Below, piece after piece: positions 53,039 through 62,756 of a stretch of 64,000 bases of DNA (its first letter is position 1; each line of letters opens with the position of its first letter). Made by a program: the position numbers and the translations under genes. The stretch covers positions 1 through 64,000 of the forward strand of contig JAQUVD010000002.1 of NCBI GenBank assembly GCA_028693555.1, given 5' to 3'. The DNA comes from Hespellia sp. Its GTDB lineage: Bacteria > Bacillota > Clostridia > Lachnospirales > Lachnospiraceae. The notes under the pieces are model-generated. The model was given only the letters and a program-made list of their open reading frames with translations. It had not been told where the DNA came from and ran no database searches.

Positions 53039-55044
53039 TGGCGAGAAAGAAAAAACGAAGATTTGATTATTTAAGAAAAAAATTTCCGAAGAGGATGCAG
53101 ACAAAACTAGTATTGCTATTTGCAGTGATTATACTAGTTTTTGTTGCGCTTATAGCTAGAATTACTTATATTAATGTATCCAAAGGGGATGAATATACAA
53201 AGACGGTCCTTAGTCAGCAGCAGTACTCGAATACGGTGATCCCATTCCAGCGGGGGAATATTATTGACCGAAATGGAACAACTGTAGCAACGAGTGAGCG
53301 CGTGTATAACGTGGTTCTAGATGTGATGGAGCTGCTTGCGGATGAAAATAAGACTGCAGTCGATACAACGGTGCAGGCTCTGGTCAGTTCCTTTGGCTTA
53401 GACGAGAATGAACTCCGCCAGCAGATTAAGGACAGTCCGAAAAGTCAGTATCTGATACTGAAAAAAGCAGTTGATTATGATACCGCGAAGGCATATGAGA
53501 AACTGGAAAAAGAGACAAAGCACATTACCGGGGTCTGGCTGGAAGATGATTACAAACGTGTCTATCCATACAATTCTCTGGCTTCAGATCTGATTGGATT
53601 TGCAAACGAGGATAATATAGGCAGCATCGGAATCGAGAGCTCTTATAACAGTGTGTTAAACGGAACAAACGGCCGTTCCTATGGCTATCAGACAGATAAT
53701 GCTTCTTCTGAATATACGGTACAGGAGGCGGTTGACGGAAATAACGTTGTCTCGACGATTGATGTGACACTTCAGAATCTGATTGAGACAGCAATTCTGG
53801 ATTTTAACAATGCACACAAGGGGCAGGTTCGTACCGGAGAACCGGGGAGCGCGAATACGGCTGTGATGGTGATGGACCCGAACAGCGGGGAAATTTTAGC
53901 AGAAGCTTCTTATCCGAATTTTGATTTGAACAATCCGCGTGATCTGACTGCGAAGTATGAGCAGGCGGCAATCGATGCAATGTCGGATGAGGAACTGTCT
54001 ACGGCATATAACGATCTATGGAGAAATTTCTGCGTCAGTGACGCGTTTGAACCGGGTTCGACTGCAAAACCGTTTACAGTCGCGGCGGGATTTGAGACCG
54101 GGGCGATTACAGGTGATGAGAGCTTCTACTGTGGCGGATATGAACACGTAGGAGACTATGACATCTATTGTCATAATCGAAGCGGTCATGGAACGGTATC
54201 TGTGGAAGAGACAATTGCTTATTCCTGCAACGTGGGTCTGATGGATATTGCAGCCAAAATCGGTGTAGCGAACTTTACAAGGTATCAGCGGATTTTTGGA
54301 TTCGGGCAGTATACAGGTGTCGACCTTCCACTAGAGGCATCAACAGAAGCACTGCTCTATGATGCAGATACGATGGAAGAGACGGATCTGGCGACGAATT
54401 CCTTTGGACAGAACTTTAACGTGACGATGACACAGATGTCCGCAGCATTTGCCTCACTTGTAAATGGCGGTAATTATTATGAACCGCATACGGTCAAAGA
54501 GGTGCAGGATCAGAGCGGACGCGTGCTTGAGACAAAGGACCCGCAGATTGTCCGCAAGACCATTTCCGAGGAGACATCTGAGACGATTAAGAAATATCTG
54601 AAAGCGGTTGTGGAATATGGAACAGGTACTGGAACGCAGGTGGAAGGCTATAGTATTGGCGGAAAGACAGGTACCGCAGAGAAAATCCCGCGAGAGGAAG
54701 GAAAGTATCTGCTTTCTTTCATTGGTGCGGTTCCGATTGAGAATCCGGAGGTTCTTGTTTATGTTGTAATTGATGAGCCAAATGTAGAGGATCAGTCGAG
54801 CTCGACATACATCATGGAATTATCACAGACAATTCTTTCGCAGATTCTTCCATATCTGAATATCACAAAGACGGCAGAAGGACAGGCCGCGAGCAGAGAT
54901 ACAGATACAGATGCGGTTACGCAAGAGTATACGAACTATGATGAGTCATATACCGACACTTACGGCAATAGCTCCGGAGATTATTCCACAGAGGATTATA
55001 ATCCGGATTATACGGACTGGGTTACAGATCCCGCCACAGAATAG
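53038..55044 (+). CDS. Class B penicillin-binding protein, septal transpeptidase (FtsI/PbpB-like)
   Basis: The 668-aa protein has an N-terminal membrane anchor (about 22-45), a dimerisation domain with RGNIIDRNGTTVA, then the transpeptidase domain. The latter has S-x-x-K in EPGSTAKPFTV (about 340), S-x-N in YSCNVGLM, and K-T-G in SIGGKTGTAEK (about 540). It crosslinks septal peptidoglycan with FtsW. No PASTA repeat is seen. The tail is Asp/Tyr/Thr-rich. It begins within the ftsL stop. Confidence 0.93.
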   Translation: MARKKKRRFDYLRKKFPKRMQTKLVLLFAVIILVFVALIARITYINVSKGDEYTKTVLSQQQYSNTVIPFQRGNIIDRNGTTVATSERVYNVVLDVMELLADENKTAVDTTVQALVSSFGLDENELRQQIKDSPKSQYLILKKAVDYDTAKAYEKLEKETKHITGVWLEDDYKRVYPYNSLASDLIGFANEDNIGSIGIESSYNSVLNGTNGRSYGYQTDNASSEYTVQEAVDGNNVVSTIDVTLQNLIETAILDFNNAHKGQVRTGEPGSANTAVMVMDPNSGEILAEASYPNFDLNNPRDLTAKYEQAAIDAMSDEELSTAYNDLWRNFCVSDAFEPGSTAKPFTVAAGFETGAITGDESFYCGGYEHVGDYDIYCHNRSGHGTVSVEETIAYSCNVGLMDIAAKIGVANFTRYQRIFGFGQYTGVDLPLEASTEALLYDADTMEETDLATNSFGQNFNVTMTQMSAAFASLVNGGNYYEPHTVKEVQDQSGRVLETKDPQIVRKTISEETSETIKKYLKAVVEYGTGTGTQVEGYSIGGKTGTAEKIPREEGKYLLSFIGAVPIENPEVLVYVVIDEPNVEDQSSSTYIMELSQTILSQILPYLNITKTAEGQAASRDTDTDAVTQEYTNYDESYTDTYGNSSGDYSTEDYNPDYTDWVTDPATE

Positions 55045-55055
55045 AAAATGTTCAT

Positions 55056-55107
55056 AACCCCGCAGAAGATGCAATAAACTTTTAATAACATCTTTTGCGG
55101 GGTTTTT
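55056..55107 (+). terminator. Terminator-like hairpin that contains the next gene's ribosome site
   Basis: Arms 55056-55071 and 55089-55104 form a 16-bp stem (one G-U pair) followed by a five-T run. The GCGGGG of the 3' arm is the only ribosome-site-like sequence before the PBP start at 55110, so the hairpin may both stop transcripts and mask translation. Confidence 0.8.
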
Positions 55108-55109
55108 GT

Positions 55110-56846
55110 ATGGCAAAGAGCAGGACATTTAATCGAAAGAAGTTACTGTTTGTGTTTCTAGGGTTTCTTGTACTCGTGCTGGGACTTCTTGGACGATTGG
55201 TCTTTTTGATGATATTTGATGCGAAATACTATCAGGATAAGGCAGAAAAGCTGCATGAACGTGAACGCGAAATTAAAGCGGCGCGCGGGAAAATCATTGA
55301 TACGAATGGCGTTGTCCTTGCTGCGAATAAGACTGTCTGTACTGTCTCTGTGATACATAGTCAGATTACGGAAAAGGAAAAAGTAATTCAGATTCTGACG
55401 CAGGAGCTGGAACTGGACGAGGAATGGGTGCGTGAGCGCGTGGAAAAGATTTCCTCGATGGAAAAGATGAAAACGAATGTAGAAAAAGAAATCGGGGATC
55501 GTATACGAGAATACAATCTGGCTGGAGTGAAGGTAGATGAGGACTATAAAAGATATTATCCGTATAATGAACTGGCATCGAAGGTGCTCGGATTTACCGG
55601 CGGTGATAATCAGGGGATTATCGGTCTGGAGGTCCGGTATGAAGATGAGCTGAAGGGAATCAACGGCAGTATTCTGACGATGACGGATGCAAGGGGGGTA
55701 GAGCTTGACAAAAAAGCGGAGGACCGCGTGGAACCGCAGGCGGGAAATACGCTGCAGATCAGTCTGGATTATAATATTCAGAGCTTTGCCCAACAGGCGG
55801 CGCAGCAGGTGATGGAGCAGAAACAGGCGGAGCGTGTGTCGATACTCATGATGAATCCGCAGGATGGGAGCATTCTGGCGATGGTGAATGTGCCGGAGTT
55901 TAATCTAAACGAACCGTTTGAATTATCAGGTGCAGGAGCGGCCTTTTCGCCTGAAATGACGGATGAAGAGAAACAGGATGCGCTCAATCAGATGTGGAGG
56001 AATGGCTGTATCAATGATACATATGAGCCGGGAAGTACGTTTAAGGTAATCACAAGTTCGGCTTGTCTGGAGGAGGGCGTTGTGAAGCTGGACGATACAT
56101 TTTCCTGCCCCGGATATGCGGTGGTGGAAGATCGGAAGATCCGCTGTCACAAGGTCGGCGGACATGGGTCAGAGACGTTTGTACAGGGGCTTCAAAATTC
56201 CTGTAATCCGGTTTTTATCAATATCGGTCTGCGGCTCGGAGCATCGAAGTTTTATGACTATTTTGACCGGTTTGGCCTGCTTAGTCTGACGAATGTGGAT
56301 CTTCCGGGTGAGGCGGGGACCATCATGCACCGGAAAGAAGACATTGGACTGGTGGAGCTTGCAACAATGACATTCGGTCAGTCTTTTCAGATTACACCGA
56401 TTCAGATGGCAACAACAGTCAGCTCTTTAATCAATGGCGGCCGGCGTGTTACACCACATCTGGGGCTTCGCGTACTGGATACAGAAGGAAATACAGTAAA
56501 GAATTTTCAGTATGAGGAAAAGGATGGGATTGTGTCGGCGGAGACCTCAGAAACGATGCGCACGCTGCTGGAGAGCGTTGTGTCGGAAGGCTCCGGAAAA
56601 AATGCGGCGATTGAAGGATATCGCATCGGCGGAAAAACTGCGACGTCGGAGACACTGCCTCGAAGTGAGAAGAAATATATCTCTTCGTTTATCGGCTTCG
56701 CGCCTGCAGATGATCCGCAGGTACTGGCAATCATTCTGATTCATAATCCGCAGGGGGTGTATTATGGTGGGACGATTGCAGCGCCCGTGGTGCGGGATAT
56801 CTTTGACAATGTGCTTCCGTATCTGGGGATTGAGAAGACACCTTGA
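55110..56846 (+). CDS. Second class B penicillin-binding protein (SpoVD-like), KTA variant
   Basis: The start chosen is ATG 55110, 8 bases after GCGGGG. 578 aa. N-terminal anchor (about 9-30), dimerisation motif ARGKIIDTNGVVL, then transpeptidase motifs EPGSTFKVITS (S-x-x-K), QNSCNPVF (S-x-N) and GGKTATSETL, where the usual KTG is KTA. It lacks PASTA. Position after the septal PBP suggests a SpoVD-like sporulation or a second division enzyme. From memory, KTA also appears in related Lachnospiraceae proteins, so it is probably clade-specific rather than a lesion. Confidence 0.85.
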   Translation: MAKSRTFNRKKLLFVFLGFLVLVLGLLGRLVFLMIFDAKYYQDKAEKLHEREREIKAARGKIIDTNGVVLAANKTVCTVSVIHSQITEKEKVIQILTQELELDEEWVRERVEKISSMEKMKTNVEKEIGDRIREYNLAGVKVDEDYKRYYPYNELASKVLGFTGGDNQGIIGLEVRYEDELKGINGSILTMTDARGVELDKKAEDRVEPQAGNTLQISLDYNIQSFAQQAAQQVMEQKQAERVSILMMNPQDGSILAMVNVPEFNLNEPFELSGAGAAFSPEMTDEEKQDALNQMWRNGCINDTYEPGSTFKVITSSACLEEGVVKLDDTFSCPGYAVVEDRKIRCHKVGGHGSETFVQGLQNSCNPVFINIGLRLGASKFYDYFDRFGLLSLTNVDLPGEAGTIMHRKEDIGLVELATMTFGQSFQITPIQMATTVSSLINGGRRVTPHLGLRVLDTEGNTVKNFQYEEKDGIVSAETSETMRTLLESVVSEGSGKNAAIEGYRIGGKTATSETLPRSEKKYISSFIGFAPADDPQVLAIILIHNPQGVYYGGTIAAPVVRDIFDNVLPYLGIEKTP

Positions 56847-56857
56847 AGATTCTAAGG

Positions 56858-56886
56858 TTGAAAACAGACATCTAATGCGGTATACT
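56858..56886 (+). promoter_or_regulatory. Sigma-A promoter for mraY-murD-ftsW-ftsQ
   Basis: TTGAAA (56858-56863) and TATACT (56881-56886) are spaced by exactly 17 bases, 38 bases before the mraY start. It can uncouple the second half of the cluster from the upstream PBPs. Confidence 0.75.
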
Positions 56887-56924
56887 AGGTAGGAATTTAA
56901 ACAAAAGAGATGTGAGGTATTTTT

Positions 56925-57896
56925 ATGAATTATAATGTTATTATCCCGGTGTTGGTTTCATTTGGTCTGAGCCTTTTGATGGGACCGATTGTCATACCTT
57001 TTCTTAGAAAGCTCAAGATGGGGCAGACAGAGCGTGAGGACGGTGTAGAGTCTCATTTAAAGAAGACGGGAACGCCTACGATGGGCGGAGTCATCATTCT
57101 TGCGAGTATTGTGATTACATCTTTGATCTACGTGAAGGACTTTCCGAAGATTATTCCGGTATTGTTTCTGACACTTGGGTTTGGGCTCATTGGATTTCTG
57201 GATGATTATCTGAAGGTCGTGATGAAACGTTCAGACGGCTTGTATCCGAAGCAGAAGATGGCACTTCAGATTGTGGTAACTGCGATTTTCGCTTTTTATC
57301 TTGTAAAGGTAGCACAGATTCCATTGACACTGCTTGTTCCATTTTCAACGGCAGTGACGGGGGAGGCTGTGTATCTGAATATTGGCTGGCTTGCGATTCC
57401 ATTGCTTTTTATTGCGGTGATTGGTACGGTAAACGGAACGAATTTTACAGATGGACTGGACGGTCTTGCTTCGAGCGTGACGATTCTGGTTGCAATCTTC
57501 TTTACGGTTGTCGCAATCGGCAATAAGAGCGGGATTGAACCGATTACGTGTGCGGTTGTCGGCGCACTGATGGGCTTTTTGGTATTCAATGTATATCCTG
57601 CGAGTGTGTTCATGGGAGATACGGGCTCACTTGCACTCGGTGGATTTGTTGCCGGAGCTGCTTACATGATGCAGATGCCGATATTTATAGTGATCGTTGG
57701 TTTGATTTACCTTGTAGAAGTTATATCGGTTATGATTCAGGTTGTTTATTTTAAGAAAACGGGTGGCAAGCGATTCTTTAAGATGGCACCGATTCATCAC
57801 CATTTTGAGTTATGTGGATGGTCGGAGACGAGAGTCGTTGCGGTATTTTCAATCGTGACAGCAATTCTTTGCCTGGTTGGATTCATGGCATTATAA
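56925..57896 (+). CDS. mraY: Phospho-N-acetylmuramoyl-pentapeptide transferase
   Basis: The 323-aa integral membrane enzyme makes lipid I from UDP-MurNAc-pentapeptide and undecaprenyl phosphate. About ten helices. Signature motifs are GTPTMGG, LDDYLKV (catalytic Asp pair), NFTDGLDGLAS, FMGDTGSLALG and IHHHFELCGW. The start is ATG 56925, with a GTGAGG site upstream. Confidence 0.97.
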   Translation: MNYNVIIPVLVSFGLSLLMGPIVIPFLRKLKMGQTEREDGVESHLKKTGTPTMGGVIILASIVITSLIYVKDFPKIIPVLFLTLGFGLIGFLDDYLKVVMKRSDGLYPKQKMALQIVVTAIFAFYLVKVAQIPLTLLVPFSTAVTGEAVYLNIGWLAIPLLFIAVIGTVNGTNFTDGLDGLASSVTILVAIFFTVVAIGNKSGIEPITCAVVGALMGFLVFNVYPASVFMGDTGSLALGGFVAGAAYMMQMPIFIVIVGLIYLVEVISVMIQVVYFKKTGGKRFFKMAPIHHHFELCGWSETRVVAVFSIVTAILCLVGFMAL

Positions 57897-57920
57897 TTAA
57901 TCGTGGAGGATAAATAAAAA

Positions 57921-59267
57921 ATGGACTTAAAAGATAAAAACGTTATGGTGTTTGGTTCTGGAATCAGCGGGATCGCAGCGAGCAGATTGCTTCAGAGAAT
58001 CGGTGCAAAACCGGTTCTTTATGATGGAAATGAATCACTAGACAAGGCAGCACTTCAAAAGAGCATCGGCGGGGACGCAAAAGTTGTGCTTGGCACATTT
58101 GAAGAGGAATTGATGAATGTACTGGATTTGATTGTGATGAGTCCGGGCGTACCGACGGATCTACCGATTGTGAATCAGGCACGTGAAAGGGGAATCCCGA
58201 TCTGGGGAGAGGTGGAGCTTGCATATCGCTACGGAAAAGGCGATGTGATTGCAATTACAGGAACAAATGGCAAGACCACGACGACCGCACTGGTCGGTGA
58301 GATCATGAAAGCTGCAAAGGACAGTGTTTATGTTGTTGGCAATATCGGAAATCCCTATACAGAGGTTGTCCTTGATATGAAAGAAGATACGGTTGCCGTT
58401 GCTGAGATGAGTAGCTTCCAGCTTGAGACAATTGATGCATTTCGCCCGAAGGTCAGTGCAATCCTGAATTTTACGCCGGATCACCTCAACCGCCATCATA
58501 CGATGGAAGCATATATGGATGCAAAGAAGAATATTGCGAAGAACCAGACGGCAGAGGACTACTGTGTCCTGAACTATGAAGATGAGGAAACGCGTAAGTT
58601 TGGCTGCAAGGTAAATGCGAAGGTGATCTATTTCAGCAGCCGGAGAAAACTGGAAAATGGTATTTATCTGGAAGATGGGAATATAATTTATAACATGGGT
58701 GAAGAGATTCTGGTTTGTAATGTGGATGAACTGAAGCTGCTTGGAACTCATAATTTTGAAAATGTTATGGCGGCTGTTGCAATGAGCGTAGCATATGGTG
58801 TCGCGATGAGTACAATCCGCGAGGTGATTAAAGCATTCGCAGGAGTTGAGCACCGAATTGAATTCGTGGCGGAGAAGCAGGGCGTTGCTTATTATAATGA
58901 TTCAAAAGGTACGAATCCGGATGCCGCAATCAAAGGAATTCAGGCGATGAATCGTCCGACCTGGATCATTGGCGGTGGATATGACAAGGATTCTACATAT
59001 GGCGAGTGGATTGATGCCTTTGACGGAAAGGTCCGCAAATTAGTGCTCCTTGGCGCAACAAGGGAGAAGATTGCTGAGACAGCAAGAGCGCATGGGTTTG
59101 AAGACATTGTGCTCGTAGATACCTTTGAAGAGGCTGTAGAGGTGTGCGTAAAAGGCGCGAAAGAAGGAGAGGCAGTCCTCCTTTCACCAGCGTGTGCAAG
59201 CTGGGGGATGTTCAAAAATTACGAAGTGCGTGGAGAACGATTTAAAGAGCTGGTAAATCAGTTGTAA
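57921..59267 (+). CDS. murD: UDP-N-acetylmuramoylalanine-D-glutamate ligase
   Basis: This 448-aa cytosolic Mur ligase adds D-Glu to UDP-MurNAc-L-Ala. Its three-domain layout has VFGSGISGIAASRLL (N-domain), the ATP loop TGTNGKTTTTAL (about 113), AEMSSFQLE, FTPDHLNRHHT, AGVEHRIEFV and NDSKGTNPDA. The C-terminal ACASWGMFKNYEVRG is typical. It starts after GGAGGATAA, 24 bases downstream of mraY. Confidence 0.96.
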   Translation: MDLKDKNVMVFGSGISGIAASRLLQRIGAKPVLYDGNESLDKAALQKSIGGDAKVVLGTFEEELMNVLDLIVMSPGVPTDLPIVNQARERGIPIWGEVELAYRYGKGDVIAITGTNGKTTTTALVGEIMKAAKDSVYVVGNIGNPYTEVVLDMKEDTVAVAEMSSFQLETIDAFRPKVSAILNFTPDHLNRHHTMEAYMDAKKNIAKNQTAEDYCVLNYEDEETRKFGCKVNAKVIYFSSRRKLENGIYLEDGNIIYNMGEEILVCNVDELKLLGTHNFENVMAAVAMSVAYGVAMSTIREVIKAFAGVEHRIEFVAEKQGVAYYNDSKGTNPDAAIKGIQAMNRPTWIIGGGYDKDSTYGEWIDAFDGKVRKLVLLGATREKIAETARAHGFEDIVLVDTFEEAVEVCVKGAKEGEAVLLSPACASWGMFKNYEVRGERFKELVNQL

Positions 59268-59269
59268 AT

Positions 59270-60436
59270 ATGATGAGTATGGGAGTGGATGAATTGGCGG
59301 ACAGCCCGAAGAAGCGAGCACATTGGGATGATACCTTATTTACCGTCATTATTCTGCTGATTGTGATTGGACTGGTGATTTTATATAGTTCCAGTGCTTA
59401 TAATGGGCGGATTAAGTTTCAGGATCAATTTTATTATCTGAAAAAGCAGGGATTTGCAGCACTTGTCGGTATTCTTGGAATGTACATTGTGGCGAAGATC
59501 GATTATCGCGTGTGGAAACCTTTTGCGGTATGGGGCTATATCGCTGCGATTCTACTATCTACTGCAGTATTGTTCATAGGAGATGAATATAACGGGTCCA
59601 AAAGATGGTTGTCTTTTGGACCTGTTTCGTTTCAGCCGTCGGAATATGCGAAGCTTGCCGTGATTGTGTTTCTTGCGTTCTTGATTTGCAGACTTGCGGG
59701 GGATGAGAAGGGGCAGAATGTGAATACGAGGAAGAAACGCTTCGTTCCGGGCTCTTCTGGAATCAAGCTTCGTTATCTGATGCTGGCACTGATCAGTATA
59801 CTCCCTATTGTGGCATTGGTTGGAAGCAATAATTTGAGCACCGCGATCATTATTCTGGGGATTGCCGTGATTCTGGTCTTTGTTGCGACCCCGACCTACC
59901 GCCAGTTCATCTGGATGTGTGCGGCAGGCTCTGGCTTTATGACGATATTTCTTGCACTGGAGAGCTACCGTCTGGAACGTCTTGCAATCTGGAAAAATCC
60001 GGAAAAATACGAGAAGGGATATCAGACGCTGCAGGGACTGTATGCCATTGGATCGGGTGGCCTTTTTGGAACCGGATTAGGAAATAGCGTCCAAAAGCTT
60101 GGCTTTCTGCCGGAGGCTCAGAATGATATGATTTTTTCGATTATCTGTGAAGAACTCGGACTGATCGGAACGACATTTATTATCATTCTATTCCTGATTC
60201 TGATCTGGAGGTTTTACTCGATAGCATCTCATACGAAGGACTATTTTGGAACTTTACTTGTGGCGGGGGTGATGGGACATATGATGATTCAGATTCTTCT
60301 GAATATTGCGGTGGTAACGAACACCATTCCGAATACCGGAATCACGTTGCCGTTCATTAGCTACGGAGGAACTTCCATCGTATTTCTCCTGTTGGAAATG
60401 GGGCTTGTATTAAGTGTGTCATCTCTGATAGAATAG
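59270..60436 (+). CDS. ftsW: FtsW SEDS peptidoglycan polymerase
   Basis: The 388-aa protein has about ten helices and SEDS motifs LYSSSAYNG, NGSKRWLSFG, FQPSEYAK, NNLSTAI, GSGGLFGTGLGNS and GITLPFISYGGTS. It polymerises lipid II at the septum with the class B PBP. ATG 59270 lies just after murD without a good ribosome site; ATG 59279 or TTG 59294 (behind GGAGTGGAT) are alternatives, so the first few residues are uncertain. No murG follows, unlike many bacteria. Confidence 0.9.
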   Translation: MMSMGVDELADSPKKRAHWDDTLFTVIILLIVIGLVILYSSSAYNGRIKFQDQFYYLKKQGFAALVGILGMYIVAKIDYRVWKPFAVWGYIAAILLSTAVLFIGDEYNGSKRWLSFGPVSFQPSEYAKLAVIVFLAFLICRLAGDEKGQNVNTRKKRFVPGSSGIKLRYLMLALISILPIVALVGSNNLSTAIIILGIAVILVFVATPTYRQFIWMCAAGSGFMTIFLALESYRLERLAIWKNPEKYEKGYQTLQGLYAIGSGGLFGTGLGNSVQKLGFLPEAQNDMIFSIICEELGLIGTTFIIILFLILIWRFYSIASHTKDYFGTLLVAGVMGHMMIQILLNIAVVTNTIPNTGITLPFISYGGTSIVFLLLEMGLVLSVSSLIE

Positions 60437-60471
60437 AGCGAGGGAGAATGATAAGGAGGATAAGGAGAGAC

Positions 60472-61260
60472 ATGAAGATACGCAGCAGTGCTTATTACTA
60501 TGACGAAGATGAAGAAATCATTCAGCGCAAGCGAAAGCGTAAACATACATTTTTGAAAATTCTGATGATAATTACAATTGTAATTACAGTTCTGGCACTA
60601 TTTATTTTGGTGTTCCATACCAGAAAAATCAATGTGTCAGGCAATGAATACTGTACAGAAGATGAGGTGAAGGATTGGATTTTGCAGGACCGGTTATCTC
60701 ACAACACTGTTTACACCTGGTGGAAATACAACTATACGGATGCCAAGCAGCTTCCAATCGTTGAGACGATGGAGATTAAGATTCAGACCCCATGGGAAAT
60801 CAGTGCCCGGGTCTATGAGAAATCAATTGTAGGTTATCTGGATTTTGGCGGGACGCATGTCTATTTTGATAAGGACGGTGTTGTGCTGTCTCAGACGACG
60901 GATACAATTGAAGGGGTTCCGCTGATTGAAGGAATTACATTGGATCAGAGTAAGATTGTGGTTCATGAGAGTTTGCCGACAGAACAGTCCACAGCGTTTG
61001 ATCATATTTTTGAGGTGTCACAGGCGATGGAAACCAATGCATTAAAGGCGGATCGCATGTCGATTTCGGAGAGCGGAGATGTGACCCTTTATACAGGGAA
61101 TGTCACAATTACGCTTGGAAATTCTGATTATGCTGATAAAGTTGCACAAATACCTCCGATTCTTGCAAAACTCCAGGAAAATTACCCTGGGCAGGCGGGG
61201 ACACTGCATCTCGAAAGCTATAGTAAGACGCACTCATCCATCAATTTTACTCCGGAATAG
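60472..61260 (+). CDS. ftsQ: FtsQ/DivIB-type division protein
   Basis: The start is ATG 60472, behind AAGGAGAG, giving 262 aa; an ATG at 60448 is in frame but poorly spaced. The basic cytoplasmic N-terminus (KRKRKHTFLK) is followed by one helix (about 31-50), a POTRA-like domain starting INVSGNEYCTEDEV, and a beta domain with GYLDFGGTHVYFDKDGVV. Position between ftsW and ftsZ supports FtsQ/DivIB, the bridge between the ring and septal synthases. Confidence 0.85.
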   Translation: MKIRSSAYYYDEDEEIIQRKRKRKHTFLKILMIITIVITVLALFILVFHTRKINVSGNEYCTEDEVKDWILQDRLSHNTVYTWWKYNYTDAKQLPIVETMEIKIQTPWEISARVYEKSIVGYLDFGGTHVYFDKDGVVLSQTTDTIEGVPLIEGITLDQSKIVVHESLPTEQSTAFDHIFEVSQAMETNALKADRMSISESGDVTLYTGNVTITLGNSDYADKVAQIPPILAKLQENYPGQAGTLHLESYSKTHSSINFTPE

Positions 61261-61384
61261 TGCAAAATGAATAAAAAAAATAGAAAATAAGTAAAATTCT
61301 ATTGATTATTTGTGCGAAAAACTATATTATAATGGTATTGGGTGTATAGTATAATATAATAAGATGACAAAGGAGGAAATACTC
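61261..61384 (+). promoter_or_regulatory. AT-rich upstream region of ftsZ with a probable -10
   Basis: A perfect TATAAT lies at 61328-61333, and further TATAAT-like steps follow before the ribosome site AAAGGAGG (61369-61376). TTGATT at 61302 is too far (20 bases) for a standard spacer, so the promoter is only partly defined. Confidence 0.4.
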
Positions 61385-62638
61385 TTGTTAGAAATTAAAA
61401 CGAATGAATCAGAAGCAGCTGCACGCATTATCGTCTGTGGTGTAGGTGGCGGTGGTAATAATGCCGTGAACCGAATGATCGATGAGCAGATTGCAGGTGT
61501 GGAATTTATTGCAATTAATACAGATAAGCAGGCACTTCAGTTATGTAAAGCTCCAACACTCATGCAAATTGGAGATAAGCTTACGAAAGGTCTTGGTGCG
61601 GGTGCACAGCCGGAGGTTGGTGCGAAAGCAGCAGAAGAAAGTTCAGAGGAGATATCAGCAGCACTTAAGGGGGCTGACATGGTATTTGTAACGTGTGGTA
61701 TGGGAGGAGGAACCGGAACAGGTGCTACACCGGTGGTTGCCCGTATTGCAAGGGAGCAGGGAGCATTGACGGTTGGAGTTGTTACCAAACCTTTCCGCTT
61801 CGAATCAAGAACACGTATGGAGAATGCGCTGAATGGAATCGAGAAACTCAAAGAGAGCGTTGATACACTGATTGTGATTCCGAACGACAAATTATTAGAG
61901 ATCGTTGACAGACGCACGACAATGCCGGAAGCTTTGAGAAAAGCTGATGAGGTATTGCAGCAGGGAATCCAGGGTATTACGGATCTGATTAATGTCCCAT
62001 CATTGATCAACCTTGACTTCGCAGATGTCCAGACGGTTATGAAGGACAAAGGAATCGCACATATTGGTATTGGTTATGGTAAGGGTGATGATAAGGCATT
62101 AGAGGCCGTTAAGGAAGCTGTTGCTTCACCACTTCTTGAGACCACCATTACAGGTGCGTCACACGTAATTATCAATGTATCCGGAGATATTACTTTGATG
62201 GATGCATCCGATGCGGCTGGATTTGTTCAGGATCTTGCAGGCGAAGGAGCGAATATCATCTTTGGTGCAACATATGACGACACAGCAACAGATGAAGCTA
62301 AGATTACGGTTATTGCGACAGGATTACACAATGTAGGCGGCAGCGCATCAAAGTTAAAGAGCCGTTTAGAAGGACAGGCAAAACCATCCGTTGGTACAGG
62401 TACATTTATCTCTTCAAGCGAGAGAGAGGCTATGGCTAGAGAAGCCAGAGCTACTTCATACCTGGACGAAATGGAAGAAGACAAGCCGGCAGCAAAACCA
62501 CGTACATCTACATTTACGACAGGTGCTTCGACAACAAGAACACCGGGCGGTACGATGCCTACACTGCAGCAGCCTAGAACACCTTCAAGTAAGGTAAAAG
62601 AGCAGTCTATTAAGATTCCGGATTTCTTTAAGAAGTAA
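61385..62638 (+). CDS. ftsZ: Cell division GTPase FtsZ
   Basis: This is the tubulin-like division-ring protein. The likely start is TTG 61385, 8 bases after AAAGGAGG; the ATG at 61364 lies before that site. 417 aa. Landmarks are [15 protein letters not shown], the GTP loop [13 protein letters not shown] (about 104), [12 protein letters not shown], and the T7-loop [11 protein letters not shown]. The Ser/Thr/Pro linker ends in the conserved tail IKIPDFFKK, which binds partner proteins. Confidence 0.96.
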   Translation: MLEIKTNESEAAARIIVCGVGGGGNNAVNRMIDEQIAGVEFIAINTDKQALQLCKAPTLMQIGDKLTKGLGAGAQPEVGAKAAEESSEEISAALKGADMVFVTCGMGGGTGTGATPVVARIAREQGALTVGVVTKPFRFESRTRMENALNGIEKLKESVDTLIVIPNDKLLEIVDRRTTMPEALRKADEVLQQGIQGITDLINVPSLINLDFADVQTVMKDKGIAHIGIGYGKGDDKALEAVKEAVASPLLETTITGASHVIINVSGDITLMDASDAAGFVQDLAGEGANIIFGATYDDTATDEAKITVIATGLHNVGGSASKLKSRLEGQAKPSVGTGTFISSSEREAMAREARATSYLDEMEEDKPAAKPRTSTFTTGASTTRTPGGTMPTLQQPRTPSSKVKEQSIKIPDFFKK

Positions 62639-62671
62639 GGAATTATGATTTAATTATGAAATATGTCCGAT

Positions 62672-62706
62672 AAGAGTCTGAGAATTTTCTCGGGCTCTTC
62701 TTTTTT
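62672..62706 (+). terminator. Intrinsic terminator of ftsZ
   Basis: AAGAGTCTGAG (62672-62682) pairs with CTCGGGCTCTT (62689-62699) using two G-U pairs, and a run of T follows to 62706. Confidence 0.88.
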
Positions 62707-62724
62707 GATTCTTTGATGAAGTTC

Positions 62725-62731
62725 TGTCGAA
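62725..62731 (+). promoter_or_regulatory. Spo0A box upstream of spoIIGA
   Basis: TGTCGAA is the exact core of the Spo0A-binding site. It is centred about 68 bases before the predicted transcription start of the spoIIGA-sigE operon, the region used by Spo0A at the spoIIG promoter of Bacillus subtilis. Confidence 0.75.
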
Positions 62732-62756
62732 ACAAAATTTCCCCTATCTACGATAT

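Noticed and set aside
58161-58853. 230-codon minus-strand frame within murD
   Set aside because: Antisense to intact murD motifs, with Cys/His/Ile-rich composition typical of a shadow frame.
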